The position numbers and the translations under genes were made by a program. Shown here piece after piece: positions 16,698 to 25,327 of a stretch of 46,270 nucleotides of DNA (the first letter of the stretch is position 1; each line of letters begins with the position of its first letter). This DNA is from Acidobacteriota bacterium (GTDB taxonomy: Bacteria > Acidobacteriota > Blastocatellia > RBC074), in contig JAFDVL010000047.1 in NCBI GenBank assembly GCA_018268995.1, forward strand, positions 3,590 to 49,859. The letters are read 5' to 3'. Below the pieces are notes generated by a model. It had not been told where the DNA came from. It was given only the letters and a program-made list of their open reading frames with translations, and did not search any database.

Positions 16698-16877
16698 TTT
16701 ATCTCCCTTAGGCAGAACGTGAGGCGATCACTTTGATTGATGTAGTAGGGGTTGTAGCGCTAGCGAGTGAAAGCCGGGCAGCTTCGTTGTTTCCCGCTGT
16801 AGATTATGAGGTCGGCGTATGTGAGGTAAACAGGTAAGCGTAACGCAATGGGGCAAGCCTGACTCTCAAGAACTAAT

Positions 16878-16907
16878 CTTATACTGATTTTGATTGTGAA
16901 CTGTCAA
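16878..16907 (-). promoter_or_regulatory. Sigma-70-type promoter for the HDOD gene
   Basis: On the minus strand, TTGACA (16907-16902) and TATAAG (16883-16878) are separated by 18 bp. The transcript would have a leader of about 175 nt before the HDOD start. The rest of the 298-bp gap (16698-16995) shows no gene; the leader contains no riboswitch I recognise. Confidence 0.6.
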
Positions 16908-16995
16908 CAATCTTTTTAGCACTAATCGCATCCACAGCACAGTTATTTACTATACTTTCAGCACACTTTTCATTTTGCCGGGAAATGCGTCAGTT

Positions 16996-19839
16996 TCACT
17001 TATTCAAGTCCTCTAACACAGTTCGCAACTTTTTCAATTCTTCACCGTATTTTGCCCAGTCCCCTTCTTTCAGAGCCTGTTCGGCTCGGTCATAATGCTG
17101 CATTGCCTGCGCTGCCAATCCACGCTGGGGTGTGGTCGGAGCAGATGGTTGTGCGGCCTTTGCCATTGTTTCCCCTTCAGGTGGAAGAGCAGGCGCAGTT
17201 CCACTACCAAAGAGTTTTGTCAGGCTCTGTTCCAGATTTTCCCCCATTACAATCTTGTTTTCATTCACAACAATGACTCGTTTTAATTCCGGTATTTTGC
17301 CAGTTTCAGCCTGCAAATAGAGAGGTTGCACATACAATAATGAGCCATTGATCGGAATGACCAGCATGGTGCCGAAAATGACTTTCGAGCCGCGCTGACT
17401 CCAGAGCGTCAACTGCCCTGAGATTTCGGTGTCAGCGTTAATCCGGCCCACAATTTGTTTTGGTCCGTAAATTTGTTTGTGCTTGGGAATTCGATAGACG
17501 ACCATCTTGCCGTAGTTCTCGCCATCACTGCGCGCCACCATCCACGCTGATAGATTCAATTTATTTTTGGGAACAAATGGCAGCATCACCAGAAATTCTT
17601 CGCTCGGCGCATCAGGCAATTTCATAATCGTGTAATACGGTTCCATCGCCGTTGACTGCCCATCGCTTTCCGCCGCCGAAGCGATTTCCCATTGGTCTTC
17701 CTTGTTATAGAAAACCTGGGGTTGATCCATATGGTACGTCGCATAGACCCGCGTCTGAATGCTGAAGATGTCTTCGGGATAACGCAAATGTGTTTTTAGA
17801 TCAGGCGACATTTCGCTTAAAGGTTTCAGCACACCGGGAAAGATGCGAGCATAGGTTTGGATCATTGGATCACGATCATCCGCGATATAAAGTTGGACTG
17901 TCCCGTTATAAGCATCCACGACCGCTTTCACCGAATTTCGAATGTAGTTGATGTCTGTTTGAGTATTCAGTCGGATGCTGCTCGAATACGGATAGCGACT
18001 GCTGGTCGTGTAAGCATCACAAATCCAGAAACAGTTGCCTTCAGAAATCACCAGGTAAGGATCATGATCAAACATCAGGTAAGGAGCGATTTTCCCCAGT
18101 CGCTCTTTGATGTTGCGATGGTATAGAACGCGGCTTTCGGCGGTAATATCATCTGACAGCATCAGTTTCAGCTCCCCCAGCCGCGTTGAGAAAAGCAACT
18201 TGCGAAAATATGATCCGATAGAAACTCCGCCTGTGCCAGTGTAGGTCGTGAATTGATTTTTTTCGCCTTCCGGGAAGTTAAATTCCTGTTGCCTCGTGCG
18301 CACAAACACGTGCTCATTTTCCATTTCGCCAAAGTAAATTTCAGGGCGTTCAATCTTGAGGGTAGGAATTATTGAAACCGGTGGGATGTCTTTGACATAA
18401 AGCATGGGTAAGCCTTCAGCCGTGATTTGATTCACCGGGCCAAGCGTCAATCCATAGCCGTGCGTAAAGATCAGCCGTTCATTGATCCAGTTCCGATTGG
18501 GGAGTTTCTCACTTTCCAACTCGCGCACAGACAACATCACCTGTTGCACCTCGCCGTTGATCTTGTAACGGTCATTGTCCACATTCTGAAATTCATAGTA
18601 GGGGCGAATTTCCTGTAACTGTGCAAAGGTACTGAGCAATGGCCCCTGATCCCACAAGCGAATACTATTGATCGTTCGCCGATTACTCTGGATGTCCTGT
18701 GCGGTGAGCGTCGCTTCACCCGTCAAATCACGTTCCTCAACATTTTCCAGATTGTAGGCTTTGCGCGTGGCAGCAATGCTATACGCCAGATAAGGTGATT
18801 CTTTTTGCAGTTCGTTTGGTGCGACAGAAAAGCGTTGTACCAGCGCAGGGTAGATAATTCCGGCGACAGTCACGAGAACAAACAAAAGACCGCCTAAAAA
18901 CACCAGTCGCAGATGAGCGAGAAAAATACTCGCCACAGCCATGACTGCAACCAACAGCGCCGCACCGATCTGCGCCCAAAGAATCGGCAAAGTGGCGTTA
19001 ATGTCAGTGTATCCGGCTCCAGTTACCGTTCCACTGTTGCTAGTCAGCAAGCCCGGTAAATCAAGGTAGTAGCGAAATGCAATGACGATAAAAATGCCTG
19101 CCAGCAGCGCCAGCAAGTGGCCGCGCGCTCCGCGTTGAACCGAAAGACGGGGCTTTTCATGCTCATCGCCCATCTTCAGACTGAGGGCGGCACGTCCAAG
19201 ATACACCACGATTGCAGCCAATGTGGCAAACACAAGAAGCGTTAGCAGCGAACCAGAAACGAAATCCAACCACGGTAATTTGAAAAGATAAAAGCTAATA
19301 TCGAACCCCAAAACCGGGTCTTTTTCGCCAAACGAAGCGCCATGTCGAAAGAGTAAAAACTCATCCCATTCGCTCCAACTTTTCAATCCAAAAAAGGCAC
19401 CGATCACAAGTGAGATGGGCAAGGCGAGTCTGGCAATTAGGTTTCCGGCATCAGCGATGGCAATTTCCTGATTTGCCACATAAAACCGGTATCCCGCTTC
19501 GCCCGTTTTGCCACTGACCCGCAATGCCACTTTTAAGCTCAGCCAAAACAAAAGCGCCGCCATCAAACCGCCAATCAAGGCCGACAAGACCTGCGTAACA
19601 AGAATAGTCGTAAAAATGGATTGATACCCAACTTCATTGAACCAGAGCCAATCGGTGTAGAAACCGGCCCACGCTGGCCAAACAATCAGGAACATAATTA
19701 TTAACGCAATGATCGCCCATCGCCGCCAGCGGATTGGACGATGCCCGAAGCCGCCCTGAGGAATCTGGCGACGACGCATGTTGCGATCATCGCCTGACTG
19801 TGTGTCGAAATCCTCGTAAATAAAATCCTGCTCCTGCAT
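16996..19839 (-). CDS. UPF0182 family large membrane protein
   Basis: This 947-aa protein belongs to UPF0182 (COG1615). About seven membrane spans lie in the first 350 residues (the first near 40-60, IIALIIMFLIVWPAWAGFYT, then DWLWFNEVGYQSIFTT typical of the family). A long extracytoplasmic part follows, containing ESPYLAYSIAATRKAYNL, WDQGPLLSTFAQLQEIRPYY, THGYGLTLGPVN and MLPFVPKNKLNLSAWMVARS. The C terminus has a Pro/Ala linker and a short helical segment (ALKEGDWAKYGEELKKL). No function is established for the family. ATG 19839 has AAAGGAG just upstream. A terminator separates it from the gene upstream, so it is probably its own unit. Confidence 0.93.
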   Translation of the reverse strand: MQEQDFIYEDFDTQSGDDRNMRRRQIPQGGFGHRPIRWRRWAIIALIIMFLIVWPAWAGFYTDWLWFNEVGYQSIFTTILVTQVLSALIGGLMAALLFWLSLKVALRVSGKTGEAGYRFYVANQEIAIADAGNLIARLALPISLVIGAFFGLKSWSEWDEFLLFRHGASFGEKDPVLGFDISFYLFKLPWLDFVSGSLLTLLVFATLAAIVVYLGRAALSLKMGDEHEKPRLSVQRGARGHLLALLAGIFIVIAFRYYLDLPGLLTSNSGTVTGAGYTDINATLPILWAQIGAALLVAVMAVASIFLAHLRLVFLGGLLFVLVTVAGIIYPALVQRFSVAPNELQKESPYLAYSIAATRKAYNLENVEERDLTGEATLTAQDIQSNRRTINSIRLWDQGPLLSTFAQLQEIRPYYEFQNVDNDRYKINGEVQQVMLSVRELESEKLPNRNWINERLIFTHGYGLTLGPVNQITAEGLPMLYVKDIPPVSIIPTLKIERPEIYFGEMENEHVFVRTRQQEFNFPEGEKNQFTTYTGTGGVSIGSYFRKLLFSTRLGELKLMLSDDITAESRVLYHRNIKERLGKIAPYLMFDHDPYLVISEGNCFWICDAYTTSSRYPYSSSIRLNTQTDINYIRNSVKAVVDAYNGTVQLYIADDRDPMIQTYARIFPGVLKPLSEMSPDLKTHLRYPEDIFSIQTRVYATYHMDQPQVFYNKEDQWEIASAAESDGQSTAMEPYYTIMKLPDAPSEEFLVMLPFVPKNKLNLSAWMVARSDGENYGKMVVYRIPKHKQIYGPKQIVGRINADTEISGQLTLWSQRGSKVIFGTMLVIPINGSLLYVQPLYLQAETGKIPELKRVIVVNENKIVMGENLEQSLTKLFGSGTAPALPPEGETMAKAAQPSAPTTPQRGLAAQAMQHYDRAEQALKEGDWAKYGEELKKLRTVLEDLNK

Positions 19840-19980
19840 AACGACTCCTTTCAGAGTGCAATGTCCTTGGTGTTCCTGAATTTTTGCTTATTCGTATTTG
19901 ATATTCAGTATTGTGCAGCGAATACTTACAACATACAACCACAGGGCGAGAATCGGCGTTTTGTGGATGAAGGGCGTGAA

Positions 19981-20018
19981 AGAAAAATCGCCAGGAGGCT
20001 GATACAAGCACTCCTGGC
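19981..20018 (-). terminator. Intrinsic terminator after the TonB-domain gene
   Basis: A perfect 8-bp GC-rich stem (19990-19997 with 20011-20018) is followed on the minus strand by GATTTTTCTTT. It ends the sigma/anti-sigma/TonB transcription unit 39 bp after the stop of the TonB-domain gene. Confidence 0.82.
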
Positions 20019-20057
20019 AATTGGGGTTAGAATGAAATTTTTCTTGGGAATACGCAA

Positions 20058-21473
20058 TTAATTTTGTTTGCGTAAAGTTTCCTGGTGCTTTTGAAGCTTC
20101 TCTTCGACTTCTTTCATCCGTAGCTTGATGTTGTCATCCAAATTCAGCTTATCAGTCCACATCATTGAGCGACCTTCTCTGACCGTGTAATCAGCTGGCA
20201 CCTCGAATAACTCCTTTGCGGGTTCGCTGCGATTGATATTGGTCAGACGATGAATATCTTCGCCATAGCGCGGATCATTGAACTTACGAAGGACAGTCAC
20301 TTCCAATTCAGGAGAGTACCAGGATTCTGTCGTGATGTTGATCGGCAATTCATTACCCATCTCGCCTGCTGGAATCGTGGTAATGCTGCGCGTCCCGTCA
20401 CATTCGATACCTTCAATATTTTGTTTGCCGAGCGATTCCTTCTTTGTTTCGTACTTTTTGTTCGAGAAGAAATGGACATCCTGCCCGCCCAAATCCATGC
20501 GAATGTCCTCAGTCAGAATCTGGCGCGCCTTTACCTCAGCAAGACCCTTCTCACGCGCCTCTTTGTTCGGCCCATCAGCAAGCGTAAAGTTGAAAGTTAA
20601 GGTGCCTTGTACCGGAACGGCTTTCCCATTGAGTTCTGTTTGCTTGAACTTCCACTGACGCCCAGCTTCGGTGGCAGCTTCGCGCAACAGCGGATGCCCG
20701 CTCACGGCCTGTGCCGTTGTGACTTCGCCATTTTCATTGACAGTCACCGTGACTTGAACCGGCCCTTCAACTCCAGCGGCTTTGGCGGCTGCCGGATAAG
20801 AGGGTTGCGCTTTCTGGATCGCACTGGCTTGCAAAACGCCTCCCGTAATCCGTTGGCCGGGTGCGGCATTGGTTTCAGCTTTCGGTGTCGCATTTGTGCT
20901 GGGCTTGCCTTCAATCCGGCGGATCACAATGCTCTGAATTTTGTTGGCAGTTTTTTCCTTCGGGTTGAGCATAAAGGTAGTGCCCGCAACTGGATCATGA
21001 ATCGTGACGTGCTTAGGCAATTCGCCCATCGCCTCTGACAACGGCCCGAAAGCAACGACGATGGATTCCTGACGGGTGCGACCTTCGCCGTCGCGCGCAA
21101 CAGAAGCCGAGTTGCGACGCACAATACGATTTCCGTCACCCAGCGTCTGGATATGCTCGTTTACGATTTCGGCGCTGTATGGTTTGCCTTTGACGACTTT
21201 GCCATCTACGCTCATCTGGCTTGAAACAAAGCCAAATTGTGCGGCGTCCTGTCCAGCAACGAATGACATGGTTGGAGCCGCCACCGCTTCATTGAAAAAG
21301 GTGAAATGATCGGGCGGCGGATTGCCGTCGGATTGAAATGTGAAGTCTTTCGTTACGATGACTTCTTGTGTTTTCACCTTGCCCTTTTCAGGCACCGGAT
21401 TTTGCGCCAATGCCACCAGGCTGTTGGCAACCAACGCGGCGGCACATCCAAAGCTAACGAGTTTGCGATTCAT
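20058..21473 (-). CDS. Secreted protein with a central TonB C-terminal domain
   Basis: This 471-aa protein has a signal peptide (to about residue 24, ALAQ). Residues 88-190 (SVDGKVVKGKPYSAEI, RDGEGRTRQE, VTIHDPVAGTTFML) and 315-432 (GIECDGTRSITTIPAGEMGN, ESWYSPELEVTVL, DPRYGEDIHRLTNINRSEP) look like two halves of one secreted domain common in acidobacteria. Between them, residues 210-298 form a TonB C-terminal domain (QPSYPAAAKAAGVEGPVQVT to WKFKQTELNGKAVPVQGTL). There is no N-terminal anchor helix beyond the signal and no ExbB/ExbD nearby, so energy transduction is doubtful. It follows an anti-sigma gene and may be a regulon member. Confidence 0.8.
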   Translation of the reverse strand: MNRKLVSFGCAAALVANSLVALAQNPVPEKGKVKTQEVIVTKDFTFQSDGNPPPDHFTFFNEAVAAPTMSFVAGQDAAQFGFVSSQMSVDGKVVKGKPYSAEIVNEHIQTLGDGNRIVRRNSASVARDGEGRTRQESIVVAFGPLSEAMGELPKHVTIHDPVAGTTFMLNPKEKTANKIQSIVIRRIEGKPSTNATPKAETNAAPGQRITGGVLQASAIQKAQPSYPAAAKAAGVEGPVQVTVTVNENGEVTTAQAVSGHPLLREAATEAGRQWKFKQTELNGKAVPVQGTLTFNFTLADGPNKEAREKGLAEVKARQILTEDIRMDLGGQDVHFFSNKKYETKKESLGKQNIEGIECDGTRSITTIPAGEMGNELPINITTESWYSPELEVTVLRKFNDPRYGEDIHRLTNINRSEPAKELFEVPADYTVREGRSMMWTDKLNLDDNIKLRMKEVEEKLQKHQETLRKQN

Positions 21474-21579
21474 TGTTTCCTCCTACAAAGATGCTCTCGC
21501 ACAGATATTTGATCTGTGGCAGAAACTGATTAAGACCAAGAAAATAGGGTTAATACGATGGCGAAAAGTATGCCTAAGA

Positions 21580-22431
21580 CTACCGATCCAGGACGCGGAT
21601 CGCACGCGGAACCCCGTCAGATCCAACCAGAAAATCGGCGTTAACGAAATCACTGTTACGCACCTCACGCGGCAGTGGAATTCCAAGTGGCGCAAGCCTT
21701 GAGCGCGGCAGACGCACACGCATCAATTCCGTGCTATCAGCTGGCGGCAGATTTCTGGCGTAATCAAAAACCAGAAAATCATTCGGAGATAACCGCTCCG
21801 GTTCGTCCAACTCAAACGGGCCAACATCCACTGTGACATTCCCGCGCGGAAGCTGAGCCGCCCGTCTTACCGGAGCCGCTTTAATAGGAACGGCCAAACG
21901 ATTTGGCGGCGCGGTGCTTGCCATTTCCAGCGCTGGATCAGCCTTAACTTGTGGAACGGGATTCGGTTCCGGTTCCTTTACGTTTACGGAGGTGGAAGGT
22001 GTTGGGGTAGCGGAGTTTCCAGCAGCTAACAGCGATGCTGGCTGCGGTTGCGTTACACGGGCCACGGCAAAAACGATCAAGGCGACTGCCGCAGCAGCGA
22101 TTAAGCCCCAGCGCATCCACGAGAAAAATAACTTAAAGGGCGATTCAACCGGAGCCACAACCACAGGTACAGCTTTTTCGTCTGCTTGCCGACGAAAAGC
22201 GGCCAGCAAGGCATTTTCAATCACCACTGGTGCGCCAAGCTGGCGATCATCCAAAACAACCGCGCGCAAGCCCTGCGTTAAGGCTTTTTCGCTCGCCAAA
22301 CAATTTGCACAACGCGTGCAATTCTGTGCGTGTGCAAGCGCCTGCTGCTTCGCAATGGCATCCATTAAAACGCCCTGCGTTTCGCTGCGCGCCACGTCCA
22401 TCACAATTTTGTCGAAGTCCAAGCAATTCAT
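21580..22431 (-). CDS. Zinc-finger anti-sigma factor, single-pass
   Basis: This 283-aa protein carries H-x3-C-x2-C (His34, Cys38, Cys41, plus Cys44) in HAQNCTRCANC, the classic zinc anti-sigma motif. One membrane span near residues 108-130 (WGLIAAAAVALIVFAVARV) and a Pro-rich extracytoplasmic linker follow. The last 90 residues (LPRGNVTVDVGPFELDEPER, VRLPRSRLAPLGIPLPREVR, DFLVGSDGVPRAIRVLD) form a domain often seen at the end of acidobacterial anti-sigma proteins. It lies 35 bp after an ECF sigma gene. Signal sensing by the outer domain and release of the sigma factor are inferred from the family. Confidence 0.88.
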   Translation of the reverse strand: MNCLDFDKIVMDVARSETQGVLMDAIAKQQALAHAQNCTRCANCLASEKALTQGLRAVVLDDRQLGAPVVIENALLAAFRRQADEKAVPVVVAPVESPFKLFFSWMRWGLIAAAAVALIVFAVARVTQPQPASLLAAGNSATPTPSTSVNVKEPEPNPVPQVKADPALEMASTAPPNRLAVPIKAAPVRRAAQLPRGNVTVDVGPFELDEPERLSPNDFLVFDYARNLPPADSTELMRVRLPRSRLAPLGIPLPREVRNSDFVNADFLVGSDGVPRAIRVLDR

Positions 22432-22466
22432 AGCTTAAATTTCAAATCTCAATCTGAGAATCAGGC

Positions 22467-23060
22467 TCAAGCCTGCGCCACAGCCTTTTCAGCTACAGGT
22501 CGCAGCTTTTCCATCAACAAACCGCGTGCCCGATGCAGGCGGGATCGCACTGTCCCTATCGCACATCCCAGCACATTCGCAGCATCAGCGTAGCTTAATT
22601 CCTGCAATTCACAGAGCACAACAACTTCACGATAATGTGCAGGCAAAACCAAAATCGCATCGCGCACCGATTGCACCGTTTCTTCACGCGTCAAATCCAG
22701 CAAGGGATCATAACAAGTGGTCAACGTGTCTTCTGGCACATCGGTTTCTTCGTCGTCAATCGAAACCATTGTGCGTTCGCGCTGCATCTTTCGCAGCACC
22801 TGGAAGCGCGCAATACCATATAAATAGGCTGACAAAGAGCCTTTATTCACATCATACCGCGACGAATCACTCATCAAAACCATGAACACTTCCTGCGTTA
22901 CATCTTCGGCCAGTGCCTCTGATCCGCTCATGCGCAACGCAAACCGATAAATGCCCGCCTGCCAGCGACGATAAAGTGCAATAAATGCGGTTTCATCTCC
23001 GGCATTCATACGTCGAAGCAGTTCTTCATCGGGTGTGTTGTTGATATTCAGCACTGTCAT
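22467..23060 (-). CDS. ECF-type RNA polymerase sigma factor
   Basis: This 197-aa sigma factor has region 2 near residues 25-95 (GSEALAEDVTQEVFMVLMSD, then GSLSAYLYGIARFQVLRKMQ) and region 4 near 135-188 (LPAHYREVVVLCELQELSYA, then ADAANVLGCAIGTVRSRLHR). An insert with acidic residues (DDEETDVPEDTLTTCYDP) links them. The downstream gene is its anti-sigma partner, followed by the TonB-domain protein. The ribosome site before ATG 23060 is weak. It is unrelated in detail to the ECF gene at 14543. Confidence 0.93.
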   Translation of the reverse strand: MTVLNINNTPDEELLRRMNAGDETAFIALYRRWQAGIYRFALRMSGSEALAEDVTQEVFMVLMSDSSRYDVNKGSLSAYLYGIARFQVLRKMQRERTMVSIDDEETDVPEDTLTTCYDPLLDLTREETVQSVRDAILVLPAHYREVVVLCELQELSYADAANVLGCAIGTVRSRLHRARGLLMEKLRPVAEKAVAQA

Positions 23061-23134
23061 TCGTAGTTGTAAGAAACCTGCTTCGTCCCGTCGCCATTCC
23101 TAATTCATCCCGTGCCAAGAAAAAGTTCCCGGAA

Positions 23135-23686
23135 TTAATCGGGAAAATTCGGATTTTTTCTGACCTGCCAAGCCTGCCATAAATGTCGCCGTTCATGGGC
23201 AACGATAATCGCCAACGCCTCGGTCAAATTAAGCCGGATCAGTTTTGAGGCGGGTGATACGACTTTGACGCGCGCCCAGTTTACATTTTCCGCCGCGTTG
23301 ATTTGATCCTCTAACAAATCCTGCAACTTCATAAACTCTGGCGCGACTGTCACCAAGGACTTTTCCGGGGCGGGGATAAATGATTTGGGGGCCTTGAATT
23401 TTGACTTGACGGGCGGTTCCATTGATCGCACGAAGAACTTTCCGATGAAACCAAGACGATAATTTTGCTCGCCTGATAGACTAGAACTCTTCGCAATTTT
23501 CTCGGAAAGCTGCGGCAAATATAAAAATCCAAGTACATTCAGATGATCAAAACACTGCGCGATTGACCAGTGATTTGGATCAGGCCGCCAGTTGAAATTG
23601 CTCTCCGTCAGGCCCGTTAGTAATTTTGCTGCATCCTCCCTGACCGCCGAGATTTGTGCGTGTAATCCAGCCGCATCGTTGTTCAT
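23135..23686 (-). CDS. DinB-family protein (metal-binding four-helix bundle)
   Basis: This 183-aa protein fits the DinB/YfiT-like superfamily, four-helix bundles with a three-His metal site. The sites are His48 in IAQCFDHLN, and His164 and His168 in VAHERRHLWQA, which is the standard pattern. Members include thiol-dependent transferases and proteins of unknown function; the substrate here is unknown. FNWRPDPNHWSIAQ is a typical N-terminal signature. The gene is divergent from the metY leader, and 74 bp separate it from the ECF sigma gene downstream. Confidence 0.88.
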   Translation of the reverse strand: MNNDAAGLHAQISAVREDAAKLLTGLTESNFNWRPDPNHWSIAQCFDHLNVLGFLYLPQLSEKIAKSSSLSGEQNYRLGFIGKFFVRSMEPPVKSKFKAPKSFIPAPEKSLVTVAPEFMKLQDLLEDQINAAENVNWARVKVVSPASKLIRLNLTEALAIIVAHERRHLWQAWQVRKNPNFPD

Positions 23687-23754
23687 AATTCTTCTCCTGA
23701 TGGTAGTTTGACTAATAAATGATTCTGGCCTAGACTTCGGGCGTTCTTGAATTT

Positions 23755-23806
23755 TGCGTGGCGATTTTAGCGACTTGCTCCACGAAAAAAACTGCTAAAG
23801 AGCGTG
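23755..23806 (+). ncRNA. SAM-II class riboswitch candidate in the metY-metX leader
   Basis: Stem P1 is CGTGG (23757-23761) with CCACG (23780-23784). The enclosed loop has the pattern GATTT-x-A-x-CG-x2-TTGC and is 16 nt to the closing C, the same length and spacing as known SAM-II aptamers. It is followed by an A-rich strand and GCTAAAGAG (23794-23802), the conserved 3' pseudoknot strand; TTTAGC in the loop can pair with GCTAAA. A SAM-dependent off switch is expected upstream of methionine biosynthesis genes. The closely related SAM-V class shares this core and cannot be excluded. The call was made by eye, without a covariance search. Confidence 0.8.
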
Positions 23807-23837
23807 ATCCGTTCTCAAAAGTCATCCTTTCCAGAAC

Positions 23838-23873
23838 GCCTCAACGTGATTTAGCGTTGAGGCTTTTGCTTTT
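23838..23873 (+). terminator. Intrinsic terminator in the metY leader (expression platform)
   Basis: A perfect 9-bp stem (23838-23846 with 23855-23863, 8-nt loop) is followed by TTTTGCTTTT. It lies 32 bp after the riboswitch aptamer and 73 bp before metY. The segment 23833-23840, which includes the first bases of the stem, can instead pair perfectly with 23740-23747, upstream of the aptamer. That offers an anti-terminator choice. Confidence 0.8.
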
Positions 23874-23945
23874 GCTTCGCTGGCTGACGGCAGTCCTGCC
23901 AAGTGTCGCCCGAGTTTATTTTTCATTTGAAGGAGAAACCTAACC

Positions 23946-25253
23946 ATGTCTGAACCAAATTATCAATTGGAAACCCTGGCTATTCACGGCGGCCAAACCT
24001 CTGACCCAACAACGAATGCTCGTGCGGTCCCGATTTATCAAACAACTTCCTATAACTTCGCGGATGCTGATCACGCGGCGCGCCTTTTTGCACTTCAGGA
24101 GTTCGGCAATATCTACACGCGGATCATGAATCCAACGACTGATGTGCTGGAAAAACGCCTCGCAGCCCTGGAAGGCGGTGCGGCGGCACTGGCGTTGTCA
24201 TCAGGCCAGGCTGCGATCACTCTGGCAATTGAAACACTGGCCAGCGCAGGCGATGAAATCGTTTCGACGACTTCCTTGTACGGTGGCACATACAATTTGT
24301 TTCACTACACGTTGCCGAAACTCGGCATCACAGTCCGTTTTGTGGATGCTGAAGACGAAGCTGGATTACGGGCAGCCATCAACGACAAAACCAAAGCGGT
24401 CTATACCGAAACTGTCGGTAATCCGAAACTCGACATCGCAGACATTGAAAAGCTCGCAAACATTGCGCACGAAAACGGTGTGCCTTTGATTATTGATAAT
24501 ACGACGCCTTCGCCTGCGCTGATTCGTCCCATCGAACACGGTGCGGACATCGTGATCCAATCGCTGACAAAATTCATCGGGGGCCACGGCACTTCGATTG
24601 GCGGAGCGATTATTGATGCGGGCAAATTCGACTGGAAAGCGTCAGGACGTTTTACTGATTTCACGACACCCGATCCGTCTTATCACGGCATTGTGTATGC
24701 TGATGCGTTCGGGCCGTTGGCATTCATCCTCAAAGCGCGTGTAGTTGGATTGCGCGACACGGGTGCGTGTCTGTCGCCATTCAATGCCTTCCTGATTTTA
24801 CAGGGCACAGAAACGCTGCATTTGCGGATGGAGCGGCATTCTGAAAACGCGCTGGCAGTGGCCAAATTCCTGCAAGGCCATGCACAGGTCGAATGGGTGA
24901 ACTATCCCGGACTGGAATCCAGCAAATACTTTGAGCGCAGTCAGAAATATTCACCGAAAGGCGCAGGCGCGCTCGTCACTTTTGGGATTCGTGGCGGCCT
25001 CGAAGCGGGCAAAAAGCTTATTAATTCGGTGAAGCTATTTAGCCTTTTGGCCAACATTGGCGACGCAAAATCGTTGATTATCCACCCAGCTTCGACCACA
25101 CATTCACAACTCACGCCAGAAGAACAAGCCACGACCGGTGTCACCCCTGACCTTGTGCGGTTGTCAGTCGGAATTGAGAACATCAATGACATCATTGCTG
25201 ATTTAGATCAGGCCTTAAATGCGACGGCACAATCAGCTGGCGCAGGGGCGTAA
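23946..25253 (+). CDS. metY: O-acetylhomoserine sulfhydrylase (MetY type, PLP enzyme)
   Basis: This 435-aa cytoplasmic enzyme makes homocysteine from O-acetylhomoserine and sulfide, bypassing cystathionine. It is a Cys/Met-metabolism PLP-dependent enzyme: ALSSGQAAITLAIETL, TTSLYGGTYNLFHYTLP, and the PLP lysine Lys209 in QSLTKFIGGHGTSIGG. GDAKSLIIHPASTTHSQL and VRLSVGIENINDI complete the family signature. AAGGAG sits 10 nt before ATG 23946. It is preceded by a SAM-II riboswitch and terminator and followed 74 bp later by metX, which makes its substrate. Confidence 0.95.
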   Translation: MSEPNYQLETLAIHGGQTSDPTTNARAVPIYQTTSYNFADADHAARLFALQEFGNIYTRIMNPTTDVLEKRLAALEGGAAALALSSGQAAITLAIETLASAGDEIVSTTSLYGGTYNLFHYTLPKLGITVRFVDAEDEAGLRAAINDKTKAVYTETVGNPKLDIADIEKLANIAHENGVPLIIDNTTPSPALIRPIEHGADIVIQSLTKFIGGHGTSIGGAIIDAGKFDWKASGRFTDFTTPDPSYHGIVYADAFGPLAFILKARVVGLRDTGACLSPFNAFLILQGTETLHLRMERHSENALAVAKFLQGHAQVEWVNYPGLESSKYFERSQKYSPKGAGALVTFGIRGGLEAGKKLINSVKLFSLLANIGDAKSLIIHPASTTHSQLTPEEQATTGVTPDLVRLSVGIENINDIIADLDQALNATAQSAGAGA

Positions 25254-25260
25254 GACAAAG

Positions 25261-25317
25261 GATGAAGGATGAAAAATGAACCTGAGACAAATCACTGGTC
25301 ATCGCCCATCCTTCATC
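25261..25317. repeat. Short inverted repeat between metY and metX
   Basis: Eleven bases at 25261-25271 (GATGAAGGATG) are the perfect reverse complement of 25307-25317. The left arm lies in a small GGATGAA tandem. The right arm ends just before the metX start, so it could affect metX translation. No T-tract follows. Confidence 0.6.
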
Positions 25318-25327
25318 TCCCTTTTCT

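Noticed and set aside
23701..23945. SAM-I or SAM-IV riboswitch in the metY leader
   Set aside because: The conserved four-way junction features of SAM-I/IV are missing; the compact stem plus GCTAAAGAG fits SAM-II or SAM-V.
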